A model generated the notes under the pieces. The model made no database searches, had not been told where the DNA came from, and saw only the letters and a list, made by a program, of their open reading frames with translations. The position numbers and the translations under genes are program-made. 20,180 nucleotides of DNA from JAZRWQ01 sp045599805. Lineage in GTDB: Bacteria > Bacillota > Clostridia > Oscillospirales > UMGS1783. Numbering within the stretch: the stretch's first letter is position 1; every line of letters starts with the position of its first letter. The stretch lies in NCBI GenBank assembly GCA_045599805.1, contig JAZRWQ010000049.1:1-20180 (forward strand), given 5' to 3'. Positions 1 to 8,019 of this stretch are shown piece by piece.

Positions 1-748
1 GCGCGATTTCGTTTTCGTGGTGGATGGGAATATGGTCAACGCCGCCGGTGTGTATGTCAAAGCGCTCGCCGAGGAAGCGAAGTCCCATTGCCGAGCATTC
101 GATGTGCCAGCCGGGATAGCCCATGCCCCAGGGAGAGGGCCACTGCATTATATGTTCCTTGGGTGCCTTTTTCCAAAGCGCAAAGTCGGCAGGATGACGC
201 TTTTCATCGTTTACGTCAACTCTCGCACCGCTCATGAGGTCGTCAAGATTATTGCCGGAAAGTTTGCCGTAACCGTCGAATTTCTGAATGTCATAGTAGA
301 TGCCGTCGGAGGTTTCATAGCCGTAGCCCTTTTCGCACAGTCCCTCAACGAAGCTTATCATCTGTGGGATGTTGTCGGTTGCCTTGGTTATGATTTCGGG
401 ACGGGTGATGTTTAAACGGTCAATGTCCTTAAGAAATACTCCGGTGAAATACTCGGCGATTTCATAGGGGTCTTTTTTCATAAGACGTGCGCTTTTTGCC
501 ATCTTATCCTCGCCGTCATCGGCATCGCTTGTTAAGTGGCCTACGTCGGTTATGTTCATAACGTGCTTTAAATTATAGCCGTTTCTTTTAAGTACACGGC
601 GCAGCTCATCCATAAAGATGTAGGTGCGCAGGTTGCCTATATGCGCATACTGATAAACAGTAGGACCGCAGGAGTAAATGCCGACATATTCTTTGTTCAG
701 CGGCTGCAGATCTTCCTTTTTTCTTGATAAGGTGTTGTAGATTTTCAT
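1..748 (-). CDS. cysS: Cysteine--tRNA ligase, N-terminal part (runs off the left edge)
   Basis: Charges tRNA-Cys with cysteine in the cytoplasm. Reading leftward from the ATG at 748 the frame stays open to base 1, giving about 249 N-terminal residues of a protein usually about 460 long. Visible class I hallmarks are the zinc-ligand region SCGPTVY, the HIGH-type signature HIGN (near residue 36), the segment WHIECSAMG with a further zinc cysteine, and VDHIPIHHENEIA, which carries zinc-binding histidine and glutamate. The KMSKS loop and anticodon-binding domain lie outside the window. Its ATG overlaps the cysE TGA (ATGA), so it is probably translationally coupled to cysE and controlled by the same T-box leader. 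The family call is secure; only the C-terminus is unseen. Confidence 0.96.
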   Translation of the reverse strand, partial: MKIYNTLSRKKEDLQPLNKEYVGIYSCGPTVYQYAHIGNLRTYIFMDELRRVLKRNGYNLKHVMNITDVGHLTSDADDGEDKMAKSARLMKKDPYEIAEYFTGVFLKDIDRLNITRPEIITKATDNIPQMISFVEGLCEKGYGYETSDGIYYDIQKFDGYGKLSGNNLDDLMSGARVDVNDEKRHPADFALWKKAPKEHIMQWPSPWGMGYPGWHIECSAMGLRFLGERFDIHTGGVDHIPIHHENEIA

Positions 749-1380
749 TTATCTTCATCCTCCAATTTCTTGTCGATTTTATTGATTCTTGTTTCGATGC
801 GGCAAAGCTGCTGTGCGATCGGGTCGGGGATATGTACCTGGTCAAGTATCGGATCAACACGCATACCCTCTCTGCGAACAATTCTTGCCGGAGAGCCAAC
901 GGCGGTGGAGTTTGGCGGAATCTCCTGCAGAACCACCGAGTTTGCGGCGATTTTCGAGTTGTCGCCGACCGTGAACGGACCGAGTATTTTTGCGCCTGCG
1001 CCTACCATAACGTTTTTGCCTAAGGTCGGGTGGCGCTTGCCCTTATCCTTGCCGGTACCGCCCAGGGTAACGCCCTGATATATTACGCAGCCGTCGCCAA
1101 CCTCGGCGGTCTCGCCGATAACAACGCCCATACCGTGGTCTATAAGCACGCCTCTGCCTATTTTTGCCGCCGGATGTATCTCAATGCCCGTGCGATGACG
1201 GGATGCCTGCGAAACCCAGCGTGCAAGAAAATAAAATTTATGGTTGTGCAGCCAGTATGCCACTCTGTGTGAGCGAATCGCCTTGTAGCCCGAATATAGG
1301 AAGAAAACCTCAAATCCGTTGCGCGCGGCAGGGTCGTGCTCAAGTATGGCATTTATATCCTGCTTCATCTTTTCAAACAT
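745..1380 (-). CDS. cysE: Serine O-acetyltransferase
   Basis: Transfers acetyl from acetyl-CoA to serine, making O-acetylserine, the precursor of cysteine. At 211 residues it has the short CysE form common in Firmicutes: a helical N-terminus (about 1-65), then a left-handed beta-helix of hexapeptide repeats (about 68-170) with GIEIHPAAKIG, the active-site region DHGMGVVIGETAEVGD and VTLGGTGKD. A charged helical tail follows (about 180-211). The start at 1380 is backed by AAGGAG five bases upstream. It is the first gene after the T-box leader and overlaps cysS by four bases. Pairing acetyltransferase with the Cys ligase under a cysteine T-box fits a supply-and-charge logic; the T-box control itself is inferred from sequence. 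Confidence 0.96.
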   Translation of the reverse strand: MFEKMKQDINAILEHDPAARNGFEVFFLYSGYKAIRSHRVAYWLHNHKFYFLARWVSQASRHRTGIEIHPAAKIGRGVLIDHGMGVVIGETAEVGDGCVIYQGVTLGGTGKDKGKRHPTLGKNVMVGAGAKILGPFTVGDNSKIAANSVVLQEIPPNSTAVGSPARIVRREGMRVDPILDQVHIPDPIAQQLCRIETRINKIDKKLEDEDK

Positions 1381-1398
1381 ATTTTGCTCCTTAAATAT

Positions 1399-1430
1399 AA
1401 AAAACTCCGCAATTATTTCTAATTGCGGAG
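1399..1430 (-). terminator. Intrinsic terminator of the T-box switch
   Basis: A perfect 11-bp stem (CTCCGCAATTA / TAATTGCGGAG) closed by a GAAA tetraloop is followed on the minus strand by six U. Its 5' arm contains CTCCG, which is also the 3' arm of the antiterminator, so this is the OFF state of the riboswitch. Confidence 0.95.
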
Positions 1431-1611
1431 GCGTTTTTACGCGGTCCCACTCCGGTTTATAACTTTAAATATCTTTAACGCAGACACTACGCACGGCATT
1501 ACCCGTGAATCCCTTTCGGGGCGGCCGCACTTTTCGCCCTGCTTTATAAGTCCGCTTTCAGCCGCGGCGGACACTCTCTGAATAAAAAGCATACGGGTTA
1601 CTTTTTGCCGC
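1399..1611 (-). promoter_or_regulatory. T-box riboswitch, tRNA-Cys type, in the cysE-cysS leader
   Basis: On the minus strand the 240-nt gap before cysE has T-box organisation. Stem I is closed by GCGGC/GCCGC (1607-1611 with 1521-1525). An AGTA box (1599-1602) faces a loop containing GAAAAGTGC, in which TGC (1527-1529) is the likely cysteine specifier codon. Above it TGCTTT/AAAGCA closes the upper arm, which carries CAGAGAG and a GTCCGC/GCGGAC hairpin. Near the 3' end lies the T-box core GTGGGACCGCG (1441-1451). The antiterminator CGGAG/CTCCG (1426-1454) shares CTCCG with the terminator hairpin, so the two exclude each other. Uncharged tRNA-Cys should stabilise the antiterminator. The helices were read by eye, not folded by software. 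Confidence 0.93.
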
Positions 1612-1622
1612 ACTTTTATAAT

Positions 1623-2183
1623 TTATTTTTTTATAAGCTTTACATAGTCCGCAAGATAAATACATCCGGAAAGTATCGTCATGACAACGGCGATGCTGAG
1701 GAGTATCTGCGGAATTATTATAAGCTTTGTTTCTATAAACAGAAAATATCCGATAAGCGCCGTCATCTGGAAAAGGGTTTTAAGCTTGCCGTAAATATTC
1801 GCGGCAACAACGATGCCCTTCTGCGCCGATAACATTCTGACCGTGCTTACCACAAATTCTCTGAACAGGGTAACGGCAACGGCAATGAGCATAAACGGAA
1901 AGGTCTTGTCAACGCCGACGTATATAAAGCCCAGCATCGCAAAGAATGTAAGCACCTTATCGGCTATCGGGTCTACGAATTTTCCGAAATCGGAAACGAG
2001 GTTATATCTTCTTGCTATCTTGCCGTCAAGCATATCGGTAAGACAGCCGATGCCGAAGATGATTCCGGGAAGAAGAATGAATAAAAGTCGGTTCTCTTTT
2101 GGATCGATAAGCAGCATGAGGGTGAGTACCGCGATGGCGGCAAACATGCGGAATACCGAAAGTATATTTGGTACGTTTTTCAT
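1623..2183 (-). CDS. pgsA: CDP-diacylglycerol--glycerol-3-phosphate 3-phosphatidyltransferase
   Basis: Makes phosphatidylglycerol phosphate, the committed step to phosphatidylglycerol and cardiolipin, in the cytoplasmic membrane. The 186-residue protein is hydrophobic with several membrane helices. It carries the full CDP-alcohol phosphatidyltransferase signature DxxDGxxAR(x8)GxxxDxxxD near residues 50-75, seen as DMLDGKIARR followed by DFGKFVDPIAD. Length is normal for PgsA. The start overlaps the rimO stop as ATGA, so it is the last gene of the recA-recX-rimO-pgsA run. No terminator is visible between its stop and the T-box leader, so some transcription may run on into that leader. Confidence 0.95.
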   Translation of the reverse strand: MKNVPNILSVFRMFAAIAVLTLMLLIDPKENRLLFILLPGIIFGIGCLTDMLDGKIARRYNLVSDFGKFVDPIADKVLTFFAMLGFIYVGVDKTFPFMLIAVAVTLFREFVVSTVRMLSAQKGIVVAANIYGKLKTLFQMTALIGYFLFIETKLIIIPQILLSIAVVMTILSGCIYLADYVKLIKK

Positions 2184-3505
2184 ATCATTTCACCTGTAAG
2201 GTCATAATCCAAGCATCCGGTTATCATAACGTCAATGAATTCTCCGGGCTGTATATCGCGGTAGGCGGTAAAGTAAACCTTGCCGTCCACGTCCGGCGCA
2301 TCCATGTAGCTGCGCCCGATATAGCATTCGCTCTCTTCGTCATATCCTTCGGTAAGCACCTTAAAGGTACAGCCCGTTTTAGATTTCAGAATGCCTTGAG
2401 AAATCGGATTTTGTATTTCCATAAGCACTTCGGCGCGGCGGTTTTTGATTTCATCGTCCAGCTGGTCTTCAAATTCATAAGCCGGTGTGTCTTCCTCGGG
2501 AGAGTAGGCGAATGCGCCCAGTCTTTCAAATTTAACTTCCTTTAAAAAATCGCAAAGGGATTCGAAATCCTTCTCATCCTCTCCCGGAAAACCGGCGATG
2601 ACCGTGCTTCTTAAGGCTATGCCCGGCATCATGTCCCTTATCCTTTTGATAAGCGACGTAAGATCCTCTCTGTTTCCGGGGCGGTGCATTTTTTTAAGTA
2701 TCTTCCCTTCGCAGTGCTGTATGGGCATATCTATGTATTTAACTATTTTATCATTTGAACGCATAAATTGCAATAGTTTACCGTCTATCTTATCCGGATA
2801 AAGATACAAAAGTCTTATCCATTCTATGCCTTTGATTTCACACAGCTTTTCCAAAAGCTCGGTAAGGCACCTTTTGCCGTATAAATCAATGCCGTAATTT
2901 GTCGGGTCCTGCGCCACAACGCATAATTCCTTAACACCGTTTTCGGCAAGACTTTCCGCTTGATTTACAAGCATTTCAACTGGGATAGAACGGAAGCCGC
3001 CGCGTATTATCGGTATCGCACAGTAGGAGCAGCGGTTGTCACAGCCCTCGGCTATCTTAAGATAGGCGGTGTAGGGCGGGGTGGACAGCACTCTGTCATC
3101 GAAAAACGGCTCGTCATTTTTCCCGTCATACTTTTCGTAAGGTTTATTTTCGTACGCGCATATAGCGGCGTTTATTATTTCCTTTTCGGAGGTCGTGCCT
3201 AAAAACGCATCCACCTCGGGAAACTGTTCACGCATGCTGTCGCGGTAGCGCTGGGAAAGACAGCCGCATACGACTATACCCTTTATTGTGCCTTCGTTTT
3301 TAAGGTCAATTACGTCAAGTATGGTGTCAATGGCTTCTTCCTTTGCCGGGTTGATAAATCCGCAGGTGTTTATTATAACAATGTCGGATTCGGTTATTTC
3401 TCCGCACAGGGTAAATCCTTTTTTTGCGAGAAGTCCCAGCATCGTTTCGCTGTCAACTAAATTTTTAGAGCATCCGAGTGATATTATCGAAACCTTGACT
3501 GCCAT
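2180..3505 (-). CDS. rimO: Ribosomal protein S12 methylthiotransferase RimO
   Basis: Radical-SAM enzyme that adds a methylthio group to the conserved aspartate of ribosomal protein S12. The 441-residue protein shows the three-part methylthiotransferase layout. The N-terminal UPF0004 domain has cluster ligands C12 (LGCSKN), C48 (NTCGF) and probably C82 (GCLSQRY). The radical-SAM domain has CxxxCxxC at C155, C159 and C162 (GCDNRCSYC). A C-terminal TRAM-like domain ends the protein. The LGCSKNLVDSE start and IPIIRGGFRS after the cluster fit RimO better than MiaB or MtaB. It lies two bases downstream of recX and overlaps pgsA by four bases. The rimO-pgsA pairing near recA is common in Firmicutes. 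Confidence 0.95.
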   Translation of the reverse strand: MAVKVSIISLGCSKNLVDSETMLGLLAKKGFTLCGEITESDIVIINTCGFINPAKEEAIDTILDVIDLKNEGTIKGIVVCGCLSQRYRDSMREQFPEVDAFLGTTSEKEIINAAICAYENKPYEKYDGKNDEPFFDDRVLSTPPYTAYLKIAEGCDNRCSYCAIPIIRGGFRSIPVEMLVNQAESLAENGVKELCVVAQDPTNYGIDLYGKRCLTELLEKLCEIKGIEWIRLLYLYPDKIDGKLLQFMRSNDKIVKYIDMPIQHCEGKILKKMHRPGNREDLTSLIKRIRDMMPGIALRSTVIAGFPGEDEKDFESLCDFLKEVKFERLGAFAYSPEEDTPAYEFEDQLDDEIKNRRAEVLMEIQNPISQGILKSKTGCTFKVLTEGYDEESECYIGRSYMDAPDVDGKVYFTAYRDIQPGEFIDVMITGCLDYDLTGEMI

Positions 3506-3507
3506 TA

Positions 3508-4131
3508 CTATTCTCCGTCGTCTATCTCCATATCGGTATATTTCATTATGGAGCTTTTTATCTCTCCGTATGAAAAGCCCTTTCTTAAAAGCTTCTGATA
3601 CAGCCTTGAAACCGATTTTCTGTCATCAAAATCGGTTTTCGATGCGTTTATCAGCGAAACTATCTCATCGGTACTGTCGTGCGATAATTCGTTTAAAGCA
3701 TCATTTATCATGTCCTTTTCAAAGCCCTTCTGCAAAAGGTAGGTCATAACGCGCTGTCTGCCGTACTTCTTGTCGGTAAGCAGGTGATTTATTATGTCGG
3801 GCAGTATTTCCGCATCGTTAATAAATCCCAGCTGTTCGCAGTATTTGCAGGCGTAATCGGCATAAAAATCCTCGATGCCCTTTTGTTTAAGCTTTAAAAA
3901 AAGTCCTTTTTTCGAGCAGGCAGCCCTCGATAATATGTCGAGGGCGCGCTCCTTTGCGTATAGTTTATTTTGCTCGTCTTTTGCGCGGATAAGCGTATCT
4001 TCGCTTATTTGTGCGCCTGCCGTTATCGAGTATTTGTAAATTATCTCGTCATAGGCGCTGAAAGCAAATTCGTTATCCGTAAAGATATATTTTGTATTTC
4101 GTTTTCCGGGCTTTATTTCGGTAACCGTCAT
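3508..4131 (-). CDS. recX: Regulatory protein RecX
   Basis: Modulates RecA filaments by direct binding. The 207-residue protein has the RecX pattern of tandem three-helix repeats, seen as ALDILSRAACSKKGL, KLKQKGIEDF, LGFINDAEI, YGRQRVMTYLLQKGF and YQKLLRKGFSYGEI. The N-terminal 50 residues form the less conserved beta-rich region found in Gram-positive RecX. Its ATG shares one base with the recA stop (TAATG), so translation is probably coupled and RecX is made from the recA message. rimO follows after two bases. Confidence 0.93.
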   Translation of the reverse strand: MTVTEIKPGKRNTKYIFTDNEFAFSAYDEIIYKYSITAGAQISEDTLIRAKDEQNKLYAKERALDILSRAACSKKGLFLKLKQKGIEDFYADYACKYCEQLGFINDAEILPDIINHLLTDKKYGRQRVMTYLLQKGFEKDMINDALNELSHDSTDEIVSLINASKTDFDDRKSVSRLYQKLLRKGFSYGEIKSSIMKYTDMEIDDGE

Positions 4132-5249
4132 TATTCGAAATCATCCGCCGAAACGATAACGTCGGGCTTCTTAACCGGCGATGCGGAGGGAGCCTTCTTT
4201 TCGGGAGCCCTAAGAGCTACCTTTTCGGTAGGCTGAGGCTCGGGAACGTCCATCTTGGAGGAAGCGGCAACGGTGTCCGCGATGATGCCTGCGATCTCTT
4301 CAGCCAATGCGGGATCGTTTTTAAGCACTTCCTTGACGTTGTCTCTGCCCTGACCGAGGCGTTCTCCGCCGTAGCTGAACCATGCGCCGCTCTTTTCGAT
4401 GATATTGTATTTAACGCCAAGGTCAACGATTTCACCTTCGCGCGAAATGCCGGTGCCGTACATGATATCGAATTCGGCTTCCTTGAAGGGAGGTGCGACC
4501 TTGTTTTTAACCACCTTAACTCTGGTGCGGTTGCCTATGACCTCGCCGGTGACCTTAAGGGATTCTATTCTGCGAACGTCAAGACGTATGGATGAATAGA
4601 ATTTAAGCGCTCTGCCGCCGGTGGTAACTTCGGGATTGCCGAACATAACGCCTACCTTCTCACGAAGCTGGTTGATAAAGATGGCGATGCAGTTGGTCTT
4701 GGAAATGGCGCCGGCAAGCTTTCTTAATGCCTGCGACATAAGTCTTGCGTGAAGTCCCACGTGGGAGTCGCCCATATCGCCCTCGATCTCGGCCTTGGGA
4801 ACAAGGGCTGCTACCGAGTCGACAACGATGATGTCAACAGCGCCCGAGCGAACGAGAGCGTCGGCAATTTCAAGTGCCTGCTCACCGGTATCCGGCTGAG
4901 AAACAAGAAGATCGTTTATTTTTACGCCGAGGTGGGATGCGTATGTAGGGTCAAGCGCGTGTTCCGCATCAATGAATGCGGCTGTGCCGCCGTTTTTCTG
5001 CACCTGCGCTACCGCATGGAGAGCAACGGTGGTTTTACCGGAGGATTCGGGACCGGATATCTCAACGATTCTGCCCTTGGGATATCCGCCGATACCCATT
5101 GCGATGTCGAGGGAAAGCGAGCCGGAGGATACGTGGTCTATCTGCATATTGGCGCTGTCGCCCAGTCTCATAACCGAGCCCTTGCCAAACTGCTTTTCTA
5201 TCTGCGAAAGTGCTTCGTTAAGTGCTTTTTCTCTGTTGTTGTCAGCCAT
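4131..5249 (-). CDS. recA: Recombinase RecA
   Basis: ATP-dependent strand-exchange recombinase that also triggers LexA self-cleavage in the SOS response. The 372-residue protein has Walker A GPESSGKT (about 66-73), the Walker B region DIIVVDSVAAL, loop L1/L2 segments including FINQLREK and GNPEVTTGGRALKFY, and an acidic C-terminus ending ADDFE. The start at MADNNREK (5249) is preferred over the upstream ATG at 5264, because GAGGTG sits seven bases before it and the upstream ATG has no ribosome binding site. It heads a recA-recX-rimO-pgsA run. A sigma-A-type promoter lies at 5282-5309; no LexA box was seen there. Confidence 0.98.
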   Translation of the reverse strand: MADNNREKALNEALSQIEKQFGKGSVMRLGDSANMQIDHVSSGSLSLDIAMGIGGYPKGRIVEISGPESSGKTTVALHAVAQVQKNGGTAAFIDAEHALDPTYASHLGVKINDLLVSQPDTGEQALEIADALVRSGAVDIIVVDSVAALVPKAEIEGDMGDSHVGLHARLMSQALRKLAGAISKTNCIAIFINQLREKVGVMFGNPEVTTGGRALKFYSSIRLDVRRIESLKVTGEVIGNRTRVKVVKNKVAPPFKEAEFDIMYGTGISREGEIVDLGVKYNIIEKSGAWFSYGGERLGQGRDNVKEVLKNDPALAEEIAGIIADTVAASSKMDVPEPQPTEKVALRAPEKKAPSASPVKKPDVIVSADDFE

Positions 5250-5281
5250 TTTTGTACACCTCATTTTTATTTTGTATCTGT

Positions 5282-5309
5282 ATTATATATCTTTTAATAT
5301 TATTTACAA
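5282..5309 (-). promoter_or_regulatory. Putative sigma-A promoter of recA
   Basis: On the minus strand TTGTAA (5304-5309) is followed after 16 bases by a perfect TATAAT (5282-5287), about 33 bases before the recA start. The region is very A/T rich. No GAACnnnnGTTC-type LexA operator overlaps it. Confidence 0.7.
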
Positions 5310-5335
5310 GCTTTTTATGTACCCAAATCGTCCCA

Positions 5336-5965
5336 TTATTTCCTTTTGGGGATAAATTCGGTATTCTCTCCGTTTTTCAGTACGCGCACCTTGTGATTGC
5401 ATAGTGTCATCATCGGGATATCTCTGTCGGAATCGGAAAAGCCTATTGACGAATCAAAGTCATATTCAATGCCGTTTTCGTTAAGATACTCGTTTATATA
5501 TTCAAGCTTATTGTCCTTTGCGCAGTTTTTGCCTATGACCTTATGCCCGTAAAGGCCGTTTACATTTTCCGTTTTTGTGCCTATTACCTTATCGGCATAC
5601 CCGCGTTCCTGCCACAGCCGCATATAGGCATAGGGGGAGGCGGTAGCCATTATGATGAAATATCCTTCATCCTTAAGCTGCAACAGCTGCTGAAAGGTTT
5701 TTTCTTTGCGTTTGCCAAGTATATATCCGTCAAAGAACAGGTCGTAATCTTCATCGGTAAATCTGTCAAGAGGCAGATAGAAAACCTCTTTCATTTTCTC
5801 AATGGATATTAACTTTAAAACGTATCCGAGACATATAAAGGGGATAAGTGGTGCCCGCAACAGATACACCGGCCATTTACGGCAGCCGTATCCGTACAGG
5901 GAAAATAAACTGTCGCCGTATATCAGCGTATTGTCTATATCAAAAAAAGCAATTTTGCGTTTCAT
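5336..5965 (-). CDS. HAD-superfamily phosphatase (HAD-IB / phosphoserine phosphatase-like)
   Basis: Probable small-molecule phosphatase; the substrate is unknown. The 209-residue protein has the HAD motifs in order: FFDIDNTL with nucleophile D9 and acid D11, MATAS as motif II, a lysine in the NCAKDNK region as motif III, and GFSDSDRDIPMM as motif IV for magnesium. The insert between motifs I and II is helical (about 30-95), as in HAD-IB hydrolases, and contains a hydrophobic stretch around residues 33-52 that may touch the membrane. The start at 5965 has GAGGTA six bases upstream. It follows the gerAB-like gene by 33 bases, which hold a possible promoter, and ends just upstream of the recA promoter. 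Which operon it serves is not clear. Confidence 0.85.
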   Translation of the reverse strand: MKRKIAFFDIDNTLIYGDSLFSLYGYGCRKWPVYLLRAPLIPFICLGYVLKLISIEKMKEVFYLPLDRFTDEDYDLFFDGYILGKRKEKTFQQLLQLKDEGYFIIMATASPYAYMRLWQERGYADKVIGTKTENVNGLYGHKVIGKNCAKDNKLEYINEYLNENGIEYDFDSSIGFSDSDRDIPMMTLCNHKVRVLKNGENTEFIPKRK

Positions 5966-5992
5966 AAATACCTCTGATGCAATATTTATAAT

Positions 5993-6021
5993 ATAATATC
6001 ATATTTTATTTCTTTTTGCAA
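5993..6021 (-). promoter_or_regulatory. Possible sigma-A promoter of the HAD phosphatase gene
   Basis: TTGCAA (6016-6021) and TATTAT (5993-5998) are spaced by 17 bases on the minus strand, just inside and after the end of the gerAB-like gene. It could give the phosphatase gene expression independent of the germination operon. The surroundings are A/T rich, so a chance match is possible. Confidence 0.45.
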
Positions 6022-7057
6022 TTATACATTGCTTTATTTCGGCGAAAAAATATATAAAAACCGGCAGTATCAGAAAAAGCACGGGGTATATTGCCCGTTC
6101 GCATATCGGGTTTATTTTGTCAAAGGGGATTATGAATGCGCCCAGAGAGACTGAAAAGGCGAAAATTATTGATGAGCCCCATCCTTTCGTCTTTACAAAT
6201 GAGGTAAAAAATATGCCTGCCGCGCCCGTTTTAACGATGTGACATATTATGAATACGACAAATCCGGCTATCTCTATCCTTTCGAAAAACCGCGAAATAT
6301 GCACGGCAGACAGCGCCATGTACGACGGGAATCGCATCATTTCCACGGTGGGATACCCCAGTATCATAACGGTAAGGATGAATGCCGCTGAAAGTATGAG
6401 AGCGGATAGGGCAGTCGGTATCATCAGCGTACGTTTTCTAAGCCCCTCACAGCTTTTGAAAAAGGGGAAAAGCAGAAAAAGAGTTCCGTATGGCATAAGG
6501 CAAAAATCAAGCGCCCCGAGCATGAAATCATCCGCTCCGTTTTTGAATAACGGCAGGGGCGAATAGGAAATGCCGAATGCGCCCACGGCAAATATGACCA
6601 GAAGAAGTATGCCTATTACGGGGAATATAAGCTGAATAAATCTGCCGATACCGGCGGCAGTTTGTTTTGAAAAATATATCACAACAAGGGTTATCATTAT
6701 CGTGAACGGCAAAAGTATATCGGTGTCAAGAGAGAAGACGCGCACGAAATCCAGCATGTATTTTATATATCCTGCGCCGGTAAACAGTGCCGCAATCGAA
6801 TATACCGTCATTATGATAAATGCCGCTGTTTTGCCTAATGCTTTTGAAAGTATCTCATAAAGCCCCATCTCAGGGAAAAGCACGGTAAGCCGGTAAATCA
6901 TAAAGCAGTTCAATATGCCGGATAATCCGCCGATAATTACGGCAATAAAGCTGTCGCTTTTAGCATATTCGTTATAGCCCTGCATGAGGCAGTTGGAAAT
7001 AAGAAATATAAAAACAAGCAGCATAAGCTGTCGGGAGGTTATCTTTTCCTTCATCAT
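5999..7057 (-). CDS. Spore germination permease-like protein, GerAB family
   Basis: Inner-membrane subunit of a nutrient germinant receptor; GerAB proteins resemble amino-acid permeases and sense the germinant. The 352 residues form about ten hydrophobic segments, starting with LMLLVFIFLISNC, and include the family-like stretch AVIIGGLSGILNCFMIYRL. Length is close to the usual 360-370. The start overlaps the gerAC-like stop as ATGA. A second ATG (7054) has slightly better spacing from AGGAG, so the first residue is uncertain. The operon order is A-C-B. The ligand cannot be predicted from sequence, so no specific locus name (gerA, gerB, gerK) is given. Confidence 0.9.
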   Translation of the reverse strand: MMKEKITSRQLMLLVFIFLISNCLMQGYNEYAKSDSFIAVIIGGLSGILNCFMIYRLTVLFPEMGLYEILSKALGKTAAFIIMTVYSIAALFTGAGYIKYMLDFVRVFSLDTDILLPFTIMITLVVIYFSKQTAAGIGRFIQLIFPVIGILLLVIFAVGAFGISYSPLPLFKNGADDFMLGALDFCLMPYGTLFLLFPFFKSCEGLRKRTLMIPTALSALILSAAFILTVMILGYPTVEMMRFPSYMALSAVHISRFFERIEIAGFVVFIICHIVKTGAAGIFFTSFVKTKGWGSSIIFAFSVSLGAFIIPFDKINPICERAIYPVLFLILPVFIYFFAEIKQCIIAKRNKI

Positions 7058-8019
7058 TTCTCCTGTCCGCTGTCTTTGAAGATCACTTTGAATATCGCCG
7101 CGGTATCCGTATCCTGCGGCGCGTTTTCGCTCAAAAGCGTGTTTTTAAGTCCGGGAAAGTTCCGCGGCAGCTTATTGAATCCGTCATAGCAGGACTTTTC
7201 CAGAAGCAGCGCGGCATCCTTTTTTGAAAGTCCGTTTGCCTTTTGCATACTCACCTTTATATCTACATGGTAAGTCAGTTTATCCGTGTATTTTACGGTG
7301 CGTTTTGTTTTCAGAATACCTGCACTTACGCCGCCGCCTTCTATTATGCCTGACTTGACTCTGCCGTTTATAAGGTTAAGAGCAAAACAGGCGGAGCTGT
7401 CTATATTCAAAGTATCAAGGTTTTCGTAAACTATTATTCCGCCTTCGGTTTTGGGCTCATCATTAAAAACCATATAGGGAAAAACGGTTACGCCCTCGGC
7501 GCCGTGCAAACCGTTGTACGCCATATATGTCGGTGTTTTTACGGTAAGTCCGCAATCGGAAGCGGTGCTTATTTCATTTTCTATCATATCGGAAATAAAG
7601 GGATGCCCGTCGGTATCCGAAAAAAGGATGTCGGCGGCGTTTACGTCGGTTACGGCTATCGGCAAAGCGATGCGCGACTGCTTGCTTTGCATTATGCGTT
7701 CCAAAACGTTTTCAAGCTCGGTTTTCAAAGCATCCTTTGAGATCAGCATGAATTTAAGATGCTCCCAGTAAAGGGGCTTTCCGGTTAGAGTTACCATATT
7801 GGCTATCGCTTCCGATAAATCTTTTCCGAAGCTCGTGTAGGCTTTGCCTTTAGCGGCATTGAATGAAGCATCCACCGTTTCTACCGTCAGCGCCGTTTTC
7901 CCGTCTAAAATGTCAACCCCCGCGCCCACCGCCACGGCAACGCTTTCAACCTCTTTGCCGGGAGCGCACCCCGAAAGAAGAACAAGCGTCAAAGTCAGCG
8001 CAAAAAGGCGTTTTATCAT
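7054..8019 (-). CDS. Spore germination lipoprotein, Ger(x)C family
   Basis: Membrane-anchored lipoprotein subunit of a germinant receptor. It has a signal peptide with lipobox LLSGC (lipidated Cys about residue 18), then the family's first domain (VESVAVAVGAGVDI, ISEA-like FGKDLSEAIANM, YWEHLKFMLIS with the conserved H-x-K) and a C-terminal domain with VDIKVSMQKANG. At 321 residues it is shorter than the usual 370-400, mainly in the C-terminal part. The common WDRRE-type motif after the lipid cysteine is replaced by APGKEVE. The ATG overlaps the gerAA-like stop (ATGA). Family membership rests on the overall pattern plus its position between A and B genes. Confidence 0.88.
   Translation of the reverse strand: MIKRLFALTLTLVLLSGCAPGKEVESVAVAVGAGVDILDGKTALTVETVDASFNAAKGKAYTSFGKDLSEAIANMVTLTGKPLYWEHLKFMLISKDALKTELENVLERIMQSKQSRIALPIAVTDVNAADILFSDTDGHPFISDMIENEISTASDCGLTVKTPTYMAYNGLHGAEGVTVFPYMVFNDEPKTEGGIIVYENLDTLNIDSSACFALNLINGRVKSGIIEGGGVSAGILKTKRTVKYTDKLTYHVDIKVSMQKANGLSKKDAALLLEKSCYDGFNKLPRNFPGLKNTLLSENAPQDTDTAAIFKVIFKDSGQEK

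Noticed and set aside
1616..1680. Promoter for the T-box leader inside the end of pgsA
   Set aside because: A/T-rich sequence holds several TATAAA-like boxes but none has a -35 at 16-18 bases, so no site could be chosen.
5250..5264. Upstream ATG start for recA adding five residues
   Set aside because: No ribosome binding site precedes it, whereas GAGGTG is well placed for the ATG at 5249, and RecA proteins start near MADN-type sequence.
4749..5297. Long open frame antisense to recA
   Set aside because: It lies over recA on the other strand, has no binding site, and encodes nothing recognisable; it is a composition shadow.
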